Of a stretch of DNA of 64,000 nt, positions 9,918 to 19,087 are shown in pieces (the first letter of the stretch is position 1; each line of letters opens with the position of its first letter). The stretch spans positions 2,937,501 through 3,001,500 of the forward strand of contig NZ_CP020100.1 in assembly GCF_002056295.1 (NCBI RefSeq), read 5' to 3'. This DNA is from Halopseudomonas phragmitis. Lineage in GTDB: Bacteria > Pseudomonadota > Gammaproteobacteria > Pseudomonadales > Pseudomonadaceae. The translations under genes and the position numbers were made by a program. The notes beneath the pieces were generated by a model. That model searched no databases and was not told the DNA's origin. It saw only the letters and a list, made by a program, of their open reading frames with translations.

Positions 9918-10829
9918 ATGAAATATCAACTGCGCCATACCACGCGCTATGAATACAGCGGCCCGGTCAGCCTGAGCCATAACGAAGCGCGGATCCTGCC
10001 CCGACAGTTGTCATGGCAACGCTGTGACAATACCCGCATCGAAATAATTCCAGCTCCGGTTCGCCAGCGTGAACGGACGGATTTCTTTGGAAATCGGGTG
10101 GTGAACTTCTCTCTGGAATCCCTGCATGACAGCCTGGAAGTGCATGTATTCAGCGAAGTCACTACCTCGGCGCGACCTGCCCAGGATTTCTTCTCCTCAA
10201 TGGCCTGGGAATCGGCAGTGGCCGCTTTGCGTGAAGACTGGCGTGACAGCAACGCCGATACGCTCGAGGCCCGACTATATGTAATGGACTCGGCCTTCGT
10301 TCAGGCCCATGACCACCTGGCCAGTTACGCGGCCAAAAGCTTCACCCCTGGGCGCAACCTGATCGAGGCAATTCTGGACCTGAATACCAGGATCTTTACC
10401 GAGTTTAGTTATGACCCAGGATTCACTACAGTCGCCACCCCATTGGCTGAGGTTCTGGCCAGCCGGCGGGGGGTATGCCAGGACTTTGCCCATCTGACCA
10501 TCGGCTGCCTGCGCTCGCTGGGGCTGGCGGGGCGTTATGTCAGTGGCTACATGGAAACCCTGCCGCCACCAGGGCAGGAGAAATTGCTGGGTGCCGACGC
10601 CACTCACGCCTGGTTGGCAGTTTTCATTCCGGGCTGGGGCTGGCTGGAGATCGACCCCACCAATGGCTGCTTGCCGGATGAGCGCTATATCGTGCTGGGT
10701 TGGGGGCGTGATTTTGCCGATGTAACTCCGCTCAAGGGGGTCATGACCGGGGGCGGCGAACATGTGCTCAGTGTGGCCGTTGACGTATTGCCGCTGGGTG
10801 ATGAGCCAGGGGAGGGCGTATTGGTCTAG
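9918..10829 (+). CDS. Transglutaminase-family protein
   Basis: 303 residues with an N-terminal bacterial transglutaminase domain and a core whose triad is intact: Cys187 (RRGVCQDFAH), His230 (DATHAWLAV) and Asp246 (LEIDPTNG). It begins 14 bp after the ATP-grasp/alpha-E fusion gene, so the two are cotranscribed. It is predicted to be a cytoplasmic protease or transamidase; no signal peptide is visible. The stop codon TAG (10827-10829) lies inside the terminal repeat of a MITE-like element, so the last residues may have been altered by that insertion. Confidence 0.9.
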   Translation: MKYQLRHTTRYEYSGPVSLSHNEARILPRQLSWQRCDNTRIEIIPAPVRQRERTDFFGNRVVNFSLESLHDSLEVHVFSEVTTSARPAQDFFSSMAWESAVAALREDWRDSNADTLEARLYVMDSAFVQAHDHLASYAAKSFTPGRNLIEAILDLNTRIFTEFSYDPGFTTVATPLAEVLASRRGVCQDFAHLTIGCLRSLGLAGRYVSGYMETLPPPGQEKLLGADATHAWLAVFIPGWGWLEIDPTNGCLPDERYIVLGWGRDFADVTPLKGVMTGGGEHVLSVAVDVLPLGDEPGEGVLV

Positions 10830-10972
10830 GTAACCTCTGAAAAACTACCTGCGTTGGCAATACTGCGTTAAAAACAGCCTCAAAATGCTCATTTACACCA
10901 CGTAAACTGCGCTTTTTCGGCTGTTTTTGCCTTGTCTTGCCTGCCTCGCCTACGTTTTTCAGAGGTTACCTA
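10827..10972. mobile_element. MITE-like element with 19 bp terminal inverted repeats
   Basis: The ends are exact inverted copies: taggtaacctctgaaaaac at 10827-10845 and its complement at 10954-10972. Each end terminates in TA, consistent with a TA target duplication around 17 bp inverted repeats. The 146 bp interior has no coding capacity and is itself partly self-complementary. This is the form of a non-autonomous MITE; TA duplication is typical of IS630/Tc1-mariner-type transposases (inference). It lies directly between the transglutaminase gene and the convergent ETF-QO gene. Confidence 0.8.
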
Positions 10973-11005
10973 GCCACGCATGCAGTGGCTGGTCTGTCTG
11001 AAACG

Positions 11006-11031
11006 AAAAACCCGGCCGAAGCCGGGTTTTT
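11006..11031. terminator. Bidirectional rho-independent terminator
   Basis: The stem CCCGGC/GCCGGG (11011-11016 with 11021-11026) has loop CGAA and is flanked by five A and five T, extending the stem to 11 bp. On the minus strand it follows the ETF-QO stop at 11048 and so is its terminator; it also faces the transglutaminase operon. Confidence 0.85.
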
Positions 11032-11047
11032 GCTTGGTACAGCAGCC

Positions 11048-12712
11048 TTACATGTTGGGGTAGTTCGGGCCGCCAGTACCTTCAGGAGCGATCCAGTTGA
11101 TGTTCTGGGCCGGATCCTTGATGTCGCAAGTCTTGCAGTGTACGCAGTTCTGCGCGTTGATCTGGAAGCGCTTGCTGCCGTCATCGTTCTCGACGATCTC
11201 ATACACACCAGCCGGGCAGTAACGCTGAGCCGGCTCGTCGTACAGCGGCAGGTTCTTCTCCAGCGGAATGCTCGGGTCCTTAAGAGTCAGGTGAACCGGC
11301 TGATCTTCCTCATGGTTGGTGTTGGACAGGAACACCGAGGACAGCTTGTCGAAGCTGATCACTCCATCCGGCTTGGGATAGGTGATCTTCTTGGCTTCGG
11401 AAGCCTTCTTCATGCAGGCGTAATCCGGAGTCTTGTCACGCAGGGTGAAAGGGATCTTGCCGCCGAACAGGTTCTGATCCAGCCAGTTGACGCCGCCGCC
11501 AATGATGGCGCCGAACTTGTGCACTGCCGGGCCGAAGTTGCGGGCACGGAACAGTTCGTCATACAGCCAGCTCGACTTGAAGCTGTCAACGTAACCGGTC
11601 AGCTCGTCGCCACCTTCACTGCCAGCCTTGAGCGCTTCGACAATGGCGTCGGCGGCCAGCATACCGGATTTCATAGCGGTGTGGCTGCCCTTGATCTTGG
11701 CAAAGTTCAGGGTGCCCAGATCGCAACCAATCAACGCACCACCGGGGAAGACCATCTTCGGCAGCGAGTTGAAACCACCCTTGCAGATGGCGCGGGCACC
11801 ATAAGCAACGCGCTTGCCGCCTTCCAGGTACTGCTTGATCACCGGGTGGTGCTTGTAGCGCTGGAACTCGTCGAACGGCGACAGATGCGGATTGGCGTAG
11901 GACAGGTCGATGATCAGACCAACGACGACCTGGTTGTTTTCCAGGTGATAGAGGAAGGAACCACCGGTGTTTTCGGTGCCCATGATATCCATCGGCCAGC
12001 CGGCGGTGTGAACTACCAGACCCTGCTGGTGCTTGGCCGGATCGATATCCCAGATTTCCTTGATGCCGATACCGTAGTGCTGGGCGTCAGCGTCGCTGTC
12101 AAGATTGTACTTTTTGATCAGCTGCTTGCCGATGTGGCCACGGCAACCTTCAGCGAACAGGGTGTACTTGGCGCGCAGCTCCATACCCGGGGTATAGAAG
12201 CCTTCTTTGGGGTTGCCTTCACGGTCGACACCCAGATCGCCAGTGAGGATCCCCTTGACCACGCCGTTCTCATCGATCAGTGCTTCCTGGGCGGCGAAGC
12301 CCGGATATACCTCTACGCCCAGGTTCTCAGCCTGCTGGGCCAGCCAGCGGCACAGGTTGCCCAGGGAGATGATGTAGTTGCCTTCATTGTGCATGGTTTT
12401 GGGCACAAAGAAGTCGGGAACCTTGGTGGCTTTCTCTTCACTGGTCAGGACGTAGATATCGTCACGAATGACCGGAGTGTTCAGCGGGGCTTCCAGTTCT
12501 TTCCAGTTGGGGAACAGCTCGTTAAGCGCACGCGGCTCGAAAACCGCACCGGAGAGAATGTGGGCGCCGACTTCGGAACCTTTCTCCACCACGCAGACAC
12601 TGATTTCCTGCCCGGCTTCAGCAGCTTGCTGCTTGATGCGGCAAGCGGCGGACAGACCGGACGGACCAGCGCCCACGATGACAACGTCAAACTCCATGAA
12701 TTCGCGTTCCAC
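11048..12712 (-). CDS. Electron transfer flavoprotein-ubiquinone oxidoreductase
   Basis: 554 residues. A GTG start at 12712 is chosen because AGGAG lies 7 bases upstream and it gives the MEREFMEFD N-terminus usual in pseudomonads; a TTG two codons earlier is too close to that site. The FAD-binding fold VIVGAGPSG begins near residue 10, and the C-terminus carries the cysteines of a [4Fe-4S] cluster (CPAGVYE and CVHCKTCDI). The enzyme takes electrons from reduced ETF (acyl-CoA and other dehydrogenases) and passes them to ubiquinone at the inner membrane. It is divergent from etfB-etfA, the genes for its electron donor, across a 288 bp control region. Confidence 0.97.
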   Translation of the reverse strand: MEREFMEFDVVIVGAGPSGLSAACRIKQQAAEAGQEISVCVVEKGSEVGAHILSGAVFEPRALNELFPNWKELEAPLNTPVIRDDIYVLTSEEKATKVPDFFVPKTMHNEGNYIISLGNLCRWLAQQAENLGVEVYPGFAAQEALIDENGVVKGILTGDLGVDREGNPKEGFYTPGMELRAKYTLFAEGCRGHIGKQLIKKYNLDSDADAQHYGIGIKEIWDIDPAKHQQGLVVHTAGWPMDIMGTENTGGSFLYHLENNQVVVGLIIDLSYANPHLSPFDEFQRYKHHPVIKQYLEGGKRVAYGARAICKGGFNSLPKMVFPGGALIGCDLGTLNFAKIKGSHTAMKSGMLAADAIVEALKAGSEGGDELTGYVDSFKSSWLYDELFRARNFGPAVHKFGAIIGGGVNWLDQNLFGGKIPFTLRDKTPDYACMKKASEAKKITYPKPDGVISFDKLSSVFLSNTNHEEDQPVHLTLKDPSIPLEKNLPLYDEPAQRYCPAGVYEIVENDDGSKRFQINAQNCVHCKTCDIKDPAQNINWIAPEGTGGPNYPNM

Positions 12713-13000
12713 AAGCAATCTCCTACACTAGGCCAGCTAAATAACGGTTTTTTTAGATCTTCCCTGATCGGTTTAGCCGAGCATTATAACAGTCTGTCTC
12801 ATCGGCTCCAATCCAAAGATCGAACTGGCAGCCCCTGACAATACGACTTTAGACCTAACGGACTATTGACCCTCACACAGAGGGCCGGCATGATAGTTGC
12901 CCTGAATGATAATCTCGATTTAGTCTGATTGTGAACGATTTGTTGTTGTTCGGTCACTTTTTGGCATCGAGTGGTTGCACCCAAGACTCATGAGGTAGCC

Positions 13001-13750
13001 ATGAAGGTACTAGTAGCCGTTAAGCGCGTGGTCGACTACAACGTCAAGGTTCGCGTCAAGGCGGACAACAGCGGTGTCGATCTTGCCAACGTCAAGATGT
13101 CCATGAACCCCTTCTGCGAAATCGCCGTAGAAGAGGCCGTGCGCCTGAAAGAGAAGGGCGTGGCAACTGAAATCGTTGCCGTTTCCGTAGGCCCGACCGC
13201 CGCTCAGGAGCAACTGCGCACCGCGCTGGCTCTGGGTGCCGACCGCGCCGTGCTGGTTGAGTCTGCCGATGAGTTGAACTCGCTGGCCATCGCCAAGCTG
13301 CTCAAGGCCGTGGTTGACAAGGAACAGCCGCAACTGGTCATCCTTGGCAAGCAGGCCATCGATTCCGACAACAACCAGACTGGCCAGATGCTCGCAGCCC
13401 TGTCCGGCTACGCCCAGGGCACCTTCGCCTCGGCGGTCAATGTCGAAGGCGACCGGGTCAAGGTCACCCGCGAGATCGATGGCGGTCTGCAGACCGTTGA
13501 TCTGAAACTGCCGGCCATCGTCACCACCGACCTGCGCCTGAACGAGCCGCGTTACGCTTCGCTGCCGAACATCATGAAGGCCAAGAAGAAGCCGCTGGAA
13601 ACCCTCAAGCCGGAAGAGCTGGGTGTCAGCACCGCCTCGACCGTGACCACCCTGAAGGTTGAAGCCCCGGCTGCCCGCAGCGCCGGCATCAAGGTCAAGA
13701 GCGTCGACGAACTGATCGACAAACTCAAGAACGAAGCCAAGGTGATCTGA
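13001..13750 (+). CDS. etfB: Electron transfer flavoprotein subunit beta
   Basis: 249 residues starting [17 protein letters not shown], the typical EtfB N-terminus. The ATG at 13001 has GAGG eight bases upstream; the frame is open for ten more codons, but that extension is not part of the family. EtfB forms a heterodimer with EtfA and binds AMP, and the DNNQTGQ region around residue 123 fits the nucleotide site. It precedes etfA by 2 bp, so the two are translationally coupled. The product is soluble and cytoplasmic. Confidence 0.97.
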   Translation: MKVLVAVKRVVDYNVKVRVKADNSGVDLANVKMSMNPFCEIAVEEAVRLKEKGVATEIVAVSVGPTAAQEQLRTALALGADRAVLVESADELNSLAIAKLLKAVVDKEQPQLVILGKQAIDSDNNQTGQMLAALSGYAQGTFASAVNVEGDRVKVTREIDGGLQTVDLKLPAIVTTDLRLNEPRYASLPNIMKAKKKPLETLKPEELGVSTASTVTTLKVEAPAARSAGIKVKSVDELIDKLKNEAKVI

Positions 13751-13752
13751 AC

Positions 13753-14682
13753 ATGAGCATTCTGGTTATTGCCGAACACAACAACGCCGCACTGAACGCC
13801 GCGACCCTGAACACCGTGGCTGCTGCCCAGGCCATCGGTGGCGACATCCATGTGCTGGTAGCCGGTCAAGGCTGTGGCGCCGCGGCTGAAGCTGCGGCCA
13901 AGGTCGCCGGTGTGAGCAAGGTTTTGGTTGCTGACAACGCCGCCTACGCCCATCAGTTGCCGGAAAACCTGGCGCTGCTGATTGCCGAAGTCGGCAAGGG
14001 CTACAGCCACATCCTGGCTCCGGCCAGCACCAACGGCAAGAACTACGCCCCGCGCGTAGCCGCGCTGCTGGACGTCGATCAGATCTCCGAGATCATCGCG
14101 GTCGAAAGCGCCGACACCTTCAAGCGTCCGATCTACGCCGGTAATGCGATTGCCACCGTGCAGTCCAGCGCTGCGGTCAAGGTCATCACCGTCCGCGCCA
14201 CCGGCTTTGACGCCGTGGCCGCCGAAGGTGGCAGCGCCGCCGTAGAAGCGGTTGCCAGCGCCACTGACGCCGGCATCTCGGCCTTCGTTGGCGAAGAGCT
14301 GGCCAAGTCTGACCGTCCCGAGCTGGCCGGTGCCAAGATCGTCATTTCTGGCGGCCGTGGCATGCAGAATGGCGACAACTTCGAGATGCTCTACAAGCTG
14401 GCCGACAAGCTCGGCGCGGCGGTAGGCGCCTCGCGTGCCGCAGTGGACGCCGGCTTCGTGCCGAACGACATGCAGGTTGGCCAGACCGGCAAGATCGTTG
14501 CTCCGCAGCTGTACGTGGCGGTCGGCATCAGCGGTGCGATCCAGCACCTGGCCGGTATGAAAGACTCCAAGGTGATCGTCGCGATCAACAAGGACGAAGA
14601 AGCCCCGATCTTCCAGGTTGCCGACTACGGTCTGGTCGCTGACCTGTTCGAGGCGGTACCGGAGCTGGAAGGCAAGCTGTAA
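13753..14682 (+). CDS. etfA: Electron transfer flavoprotein subunit alpha
   Basis: 309 residues. The C-terminal FAD domain carries the family motifs SGGRGMQ (about residue 197), [11 protein letters not shown] and [15 protein letters not shown], ending with [15 protein letters not shown]. EtfA binds FAD and, with EtfB, relays electrons from dehydrogenases to ETF-QO, which is encoded just to the left on the opposite strand. A terminator closes the operon 25 bp downstream. Confidence 0.97.
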   Translation: MSILVIAEHNNAALNAATLNTVAAAQAIGGDIHVLVAGQGCGAAAEAAAKVAGVSKVLVADNAAYAHQLPENLALLIAEVGKGYSHILAPASTNGKNYAPRVAALLDVDQISEIIAVESADTFKRPIYAGNAIATVQSSAAVKVITVRATGFDAVAAEGGSAAVEAVASATDAGISAFVGEELAKSDRPELAGAKIVISGGRGMQNGDNFEMLYKLADKLGAAVGASRAAVDAGFVPNDMQVGQTGKIVAPQLYVAVGISGAIQHLAGMKDSKVIVAINKDEEAPIFQVADYGLVADLFEAVPELEGKL

Positions 14683-14706
14683 GCCTCAGGCTGCAAGTAC
14701 GACGAG

Positions 14707-14732
14707 AACCCCGGCCTGGTGCCGGGGTTTTT
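14707..14732 (+). terminator. Rho-independent terminator of etfBA
   Basis: A 9 bp stem (aaccccggc 14707-14715 with gccggggtt 14721-14729), loop ctggt, followed by a T run to 14732. Confidence 0.88.
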
Positions 14733-14760
14733 GTTTGTCTGGATTCTCTGCCGCCGCTGT

Positions 14761-14794
14761 GGATTGCCACGGGCCTGCGGCCCTCGCAATGACG
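14761..14794. repeat. Palindromic repeat (REP-like) between convergent genes
   Basis: An imperfect 34 bp dyad: outer arms ATTGC/GCAAT and a GC-rich inner stem gggcc-tgc-ggccc (14771-14783). It sits between etfA and the convergent acyl-CoA ligase gene, a typical position for repetitive extragenic palindromes. No second copy was seen in this window. Confidence 0.4.
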
Positions 14795-14806
14795 AGGAGT
14801 GAGAGA

Positions 14807-16462
14807 TCAGCCTTGTGCCCACTCCTGTTCCTGCAGGGCTCGCCAGAGAATCTTGCCGGTCGGTGACTTGGGCAGGGCGCTGACGAACTCCACCAGTTTG
14901 GGGCATTTGTAGGCCGACATGTTGCCCTGGCACCAGGCGATGATCTCCTCGGCGCTGGCCTGCTGGCCCGCTGCAAGAACAATTACCGCCTTGGTGGTTT
15001 CCCCACGCCGGGCATCCGGGGCTGATATGACGCAAACCTCCTGTACGGCGGGGTGGCCATAGAGCAGTGCTTCGACTTCGGCCGGCCAGACCTTGTATCC
15101 GGAGGCGTTGATCATCCGTTTGACCCGGTCAACCAGGAAAAAATAGCCCTGCTCATCGTAATAACCCAGATCGCCGGTCCGGAAGAAGCGCTTACCATCC
15201 AGTTCAATGAAGGCCTCGGCTGTTGCATCGGGGCGATTCCAATAGCCCTGGAATACCTGCTCACCATGGATGACGATCTCTCCGGTCACTCCAGGCTCCA
15301 CCTCGCTCAGGGTCTCAAGGCTGACCACGCGAGAGTCCACGCCGATGATCGGAATACCCAGGCACTGTGGCTTGGGGGCGTGGTAAGGATTCATGTGAGT
15401 GGCGCTGATGGTTTCCGACAGACCATAGCCTTCAGCGTATTCCAGCCCGGTCTTGAGCTTGAGTTTTTCCGCCACTGCGACCGGCATCGCCGCGCCGCCG
15501 CCACCAATTGCCTTGAGGCTGCTGAGATCGTATTGGTCGATCTGTGGGTCAGAGAGCAGGTCGACCACCATGGTCGAAATGTTCCGCCAACTGGTAATGC
15601 CATGGCGCTGGATGAGCTGGGCAGCGGCCTTGCGATCCCAGCGGGTCATCACTACCTGGGTGCCGCCGATATAGATCGAACAGTTCATGCAGACCTGCAT
15701 CCCGGTGACATGGAACATGGGGACCGATACGAGTTGCACGCTGTCATGCTGGGCATTGCCCCAGACCGAACAATACACGGTGGTAGCCATGACGCTGTGA
15801 TGGGTATGCACACACCCCTTGGGGTTGCCGGTAGTACCTGAACTGTAGGGAATGACGCAAAGATCGTCCGGACCGGCGGTCAAGGGCCCCGGCTGATGCT
15901 TGGCGGCCAATGCCTGCTGCCAGGCAGTGAGACCCGGCAGTTCGGGAATCTCGTTGGCGAGCTGGACCGCTTCGGGCAAGTCGATCCCGTCGCATTCGCC
16001 AGCATATTCGCTATAGGCGCTGACGATGACTTCACGCAACCCATGCTGGCCGACCAGCGGGGCGATGTTCTCCAGCAGCTCCAGGCCGCACAGCGCCACT
16101 TCGGCCTGGGTATCCTCCAGCAAATACTCCAGCTCGGCCTTGCGGTTCATCGGGTTGACCGGTACCACCACGGCGTTGGCCCGCAAGATCGCATAGAACC
16201 CGATGACGAACTGCGGGCTGTTCTGCATGTATAACAACACCCGGTCTCCGGCCTTGACGCCAGCCTGCTGCAGGTAACCTGCCAGCGCCTCGGCCTGTTG
16301 CTGCAGTTCACGGTAGCTCAGTGCCGCACCGTAGTAGATGATCGCCGGATGTTCCGGGTAGCGCAGGGCTGACACGCTGAGATTGCTGTACAAACTGGTA
16401 GTGGGCAGTTCAAGAAAGTGCGGGACGGACTCGGGCCAGACGGCGTAATGGCGGTCAAACAT
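14807..16462 (-). CDS. Acyl-CoA synthetase (AMP-forming, fatty-acid ligase type)
   Basis: 551 residues with the adenylate-forming signatures in order: YSSGTTGNPKGCVHTHHS near residue 205 (ATP phosphate loop), YGLSETISATH near 345, RTGDLGYYDEQGYFF near 430, GYKVWPAEVEALL near 455 and the catalytic lysine in SPTGKILWR near 540. It activates a carboxylic acid to an acyl-CoA through an acyl-AMP. Similar long- or medium-chain enzymes lack a membrane anchor, as here. Neighbouring ETF genes fit a role in fatty-acid use, but chain length cannot be read from sequence. Confidence 0.92.
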   Translation of the reverse strand: MFDRHYAVWPESVPHFLELPTTSLYSNLSVSALRYPEHPAIIYYGAALSYRELQQQAEALAGYLQQAGVKAGDRVLLYMQNSPQFVIGFYAILRANAVVVPVNPMNRKAELEYLLEDTQAEVALCGLELLENIAPLVGQHGLREVIVSAYSEYAGECDGIDLPEAVQLANEIPELPGLTAWQQALAAKHQPGPLTAGPDDLCVIPYSSGTTGNPKGCVHTHHSVMATTVYCSVWGNAQHDSVQLVSVPMFHVTGMQVCMNCSIYIGGTQVVMTRWDRKAAAQLIQRHGITSWRNISTMVVDLLSDPQIDQYDLSSLKAIGGGGAAMPVAVAEKLKLKTGLEYAEGYGLSETISATHMNPYHAPKPQCLGIPIIGVDSRVVSLETLSEVEPGVTGEIVIHGEQVFQGYWNRPDATAEAFIELDGKRFFRTGDLGYYDEQGYFFLVDRVKRMINASGYKVWPAEVEALLYGHPAVQEVCVISAPDARRGETTKAVIVLAAGQQASAEEIIAWCQGNMSAYKCPKLVEFVSALPKSPTGKILWRALQEQEWAQG

Positions 16463-16688
16463 GGGGCTGGGGCTCCTCTGCTGGTTGTGTGGGCAGACTA
16501 CGCCGACAACCGTCAGGACAGAACGAACAACAATCCTGGTGTTAACCCGGCATAAGGGCGGCGAAGCGAGTAGTGCGAAAGGGCAGGCTTGCTGCTCAAG
16601 TAGCAGGGCTTTAGTGCAAAAGTGGAGTTAAAGAGCAATGAAAGGCGTGGGACAGTGACCTGAATAAATCCAATAACAGGGAGGTCCC

Positions 16689-17384
16689 GTGAAAGAGAGT
16701 GAGCTCTGTCGCCATCTATTGGGTGTAGAGGCACCTTGGGATGTTTGCCGTATACGTGTCGATACCTATGCCAAGGAACTGCACGCTTACCTGAGTACCA
16801 CGAAAAGTGGCTGGTTCGGCCGCTACCTGCCTGACAAGCCTCGCGCGCGCTGGCGACATACCAACGTTGGTGGCTACCGCACCTATATTCATGCTGACCT
16901 GAGCGAAGCACCGGCTTACCCAGCACCGCCGGCGTTCATCGGTGCACCGGGCAACGATTTCACCCAGGGTTTGGCCCACAACGTAATTCGCTGCCTGCAG
17001 GCGGGGCTGCGCTATCGTGAAGTCTGCGAATTGCTTGAAATCGACATCCATCTGGCCTGGCAGATCAAGCATGCAATCAGTGGTATCGAGTCAGGTAGTA
17101 CCGCAATGGTGCTTGATGAAACTGTTGCCCAGAGTGGCATCCCGCCAAGTCACCATCCCATCTGGACCCGACTACTGGAAAGCGGTGATGTCTGCCAGAT
17201 CCGCCTGCTGAGCCTGAAATTATTGCTGTCACGGGCTCGTCAGGACTTCTCCAGACTTTCGGATGATGAGGTTAAAGCAATAAAAATCAATGAAATACGT
17301 AGGTTTTTTATAAAACACGAGAAGCAACTGACCAGTGAAATCGCGCAGTTGAACGCAGCCTGCCAGCAGGGGGATGGGCGATGA
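16689..17384 (+). CDS. Uncharacterised protein related to ISL3-transposase N-terminus
   Basis: 231 residues from a GTG start at 16689 with GGGAGG six bases upstream. The N-terminus (LLGVEAPWDVCRIRVD) and the segment RWRHTNVGGYRTYIHADL near residue 55 match the general layout of the N-terminal region of ISL3-family transposases, and residues 95-120 (GLRYREVCELLEIDIHLAW) read as a helix-turn-helix. The zinc-finger cysteines expected between these segments are missing and there is no DDE catalytic domain, so it cannot transpose. The C-terminus is helical. It overlaps the next gene by 4 bp (ATGA), pointing to a functional two-gene unit rather than a decaying IS. The function is unknown; a domesticated DNA-binding protein is a possibility. 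Confidence 0.6.
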   Translation: MKESELCRHLLGVEAPWDVCRIRVDTYAKELHAYLSTTKSGWFGRYLPDKPRARWRHTNVGGYRTYIHADLSEAPAYPAPPAFIGAPGNDFTQGLAHNVIRCLQAGLRYREVCELLEIDIHLAWQIKHAISGIESGSTAMVLDETVAQSGIPPSHHPIWTRLLESGDVCQIRLLSLKLLLSRARQDFSRLSDDEVKAIKINEIRRFFIKHEKQLTSEIAQLNAACQQGDGR

Positions 17385-18361
17385 AGCACGCCAGCCAACT
17401 GATGAGTGTCGTCGAGGCCTCGCAATTGATCGAGCAGGGGGCCAGTCTGGTGATTGCCGGGAGCACCGAGAGCCTCGAAAGGTTACCTGCGGGCAACTGG
17501 ATTGGGGGTACCACACCGTATTTCATGACCGAGGCTGGAGGGCTCTGCGACCAGCAGCAGGTGTTCGTGCAGGCGCTGGGACTGCCGGTCGCCCGAATCG
17601 CCAGCTATGACCGTGTGCAACTACCGCATGTGCTGGAGGATGCTCCGGAGCACGGTCTTACTCTGCTGATTCTACCGGCCGCCAGTCAGGTGCTGGAGGA
17701 CTATGCACAACAGGCCCCAGACTATGCCGACATGTTCATCAAGCCTATCGCTGGCTGGGTAGCCGGGATGCACCTGGATCAGGTTGGGCAGGCCCGCGCG
17801 CTGGTATACAACGGCCAGGAAGGCCGCTCATATGCTGACCAGGCTGTCGCCCTGCATTGCCCGTTGCCCGAGAACCTTCTGGCGCATATCGAGATCGTCA
17901 ATTTATTTCAGCCTGGCAGTGGGCCGGTATTGCGCTTCGGGGAAACCGGATTCTCTGCGGCAGACTGTCTGGCAGATGAGCAGCCTGCCAATCTGGCGAG
18001 CCTGATTCGTGAGCGGCAAATAGATACCCGCGTGCCATTGGTGGCCGACTATTGCGGAGCGCTGATCAATGTCAGTGTGCAGGCAGTCGATGAACACAAG
18101 GTACAGTTCTACGCGCCAGTGTTTGCTGGGGTCGATTACCGTTTTGCCGAGCCGCTGGAGGATTATCCGAGCCAGTTCATTGAGGCACTGCCCGCGCAGG
18201 AGGGCGAGATGCTGCTGGGCTGCAACTGCATTCTCAATTATCTGTACTCGCAACTGGAGGGGCGCTGCACTGGGGCTTTGACCGGGCCTATCACCTTTGG
18301 CGAGGTTGCCTATCAATTGCTCAATCAGACCGCTGTGCGGATCAGTCTTATTGAGAGCTGA
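17381..18361 (+). CDS. Conserved protein of unknown function (FIST-like features)
   Basis: 326 residues, no signal peptide or transmembrane segment. Glycine-rich turns (IGGTTPYFMTEAGG), a central FGETGFSAADC segment and the C-terminal EMLLGCNCILNYLYSQLEG are its most distinctive parts. The last resembles the C-terminal cysteine region of FIST-type sensory proteins, but similarity is weak by eye; it may match a DUF6976-type family. It is translationally coupled to the ISL3-like gene upstream. Confidence 0.6.
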   Translation: MKHASQLMSVVEASQLIEQGASLVIAGSTESLERLPAGNWIGGTTPYFMTEAGGLCDQQQVFVQALGLPVARIASYDRVQLPHVLEDAPEHGLTLLILPAASQVLEDYAQQAPDYADMFIKPIAGWVAGMHLDQVGQARALVYNGQEGRSYADQAVALHCPLPENLLAHIEIVNLFQPGSGPVLRFGETGFSAADCLADEQPANLASLIRERQIDTRVPLVADYCGALINVSVQAVDEHKVQFYAPVFAGVDYRFAEPLEDYPSQFIEALPAQEGEMLLGCNCILNYLYSQLEGRCTGALTGPITFGEVAYQLLNQTAVRISLIES

Positions 18362-18370
18362 ACGGCCCGG

Positions 18371-19087
18371 TTACATGCTGGCGCTTCTGGCTTGACGCAG
18401 ACGCCGCCAATGGCCGAGACAGGTATTGAGCTGAGCGAGGGTGTTAATGCCCTTGGCTCGGGCTTTACTGAGCAGAATCAGGGTCAATTCGGCAGTAGCT
18501 AGGGCGTCAGCGGCGGCATTATGCCGCTGGCTGATGCTCAGACCGAAATAGTCCAGCCACTCGTCAAGGCCGCCACGTCCCACCCGAGCTTCCGGGCAAA
18601 GCATTGGTGCCAGTTCAGCCACGTCAATGAACTTGTGGCTCAGGCGGTAGCCCAGATCCTGACGCAGACCGCGGCTCAGCATCCGTTGGTCGAAGGCGGC
18701 ATGAAAGGCCAGGAAAACGCTTTCGCCGGCGAACTCAACGAAGTCGAGCAGGGCGTCTTCAGCTTCCATGCCCTGTTCGATCTCGCTGGGTGCGATGCCG
18801 TGAATCAGTACACTCTCGGTCACCTGATGATTGGCCCGATACAGCGTGCACTCGTACTGGCTGCCCATATCGATGGCGCCCTGTTCGATCACTACCGCAC
18901 CGATCGACAGAATCTGGTCGCGCTGGACGTTAAGCCCGCTGGTTTCCAGATCGACCACCACCAGGCGGGTCTGACTAAGTGGCGTGTCATCCAAGGGTTG
19001 GGGCGGGGGTAACGCCTCGCGCCGGGCATGCTGTTCCGGGCTCAGTTGGCAGGGACGCAGGCGGGGAAACCAGGCAAGTGGGCTCAT
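18371..19087 (-). CDS. DnaQ-like 3'-5' exonuclease
   Basis: 238 residues. The DEDDh motifs are complete: ExoI VVDLETSG (Asp46, Glu48), ExoII AFHAAFDQRML near residue 130 and ExoIII HNAAADALATAEL near residue 190. It is longer at the N-terminus than the PolIII epsilon exonuclease domain and lacks the polymerase-binding tail, so it is a stand-alone nuclease. Its start overlaps the end of the cNMP/CBS/DUF294 gene by 4 bp (ATGA), so the pair is translationally coupled; the same pairing is common in marine gammaproteobacteria and pseudomonads near acetate uptake genes. Confidence 0.9.
   Translation of the reverse strand: MSPLAWFPRLRPCQLSPEQHARREALPPPQPLDDTPLSQTRLVVVDLETSGLNVQRDQILSIGAVVIEQGAIDMGSQYECTLYRANHQVTESVLIHGIAPSEIEQGMEAEDALLDFVEFAGESVFLAFHAAFDQRMLSRGLRQDLGYRLSHKFIDVAELAPMLCPEARVGRGGLDEWLDYFGLSISQRHNAAADALATAELTLILLSKARAKGINTLAQLNTCLGHWRRLRQARSASM

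Noticed and set aside
10937-12838. 633-residue open frame on the plus strand
   Set aside because: It is antisense to the ETF-QO gene, which has complete FAD and [4Fe-4S] motifs; the antisense frame is an artefact of GC-rich codon use.
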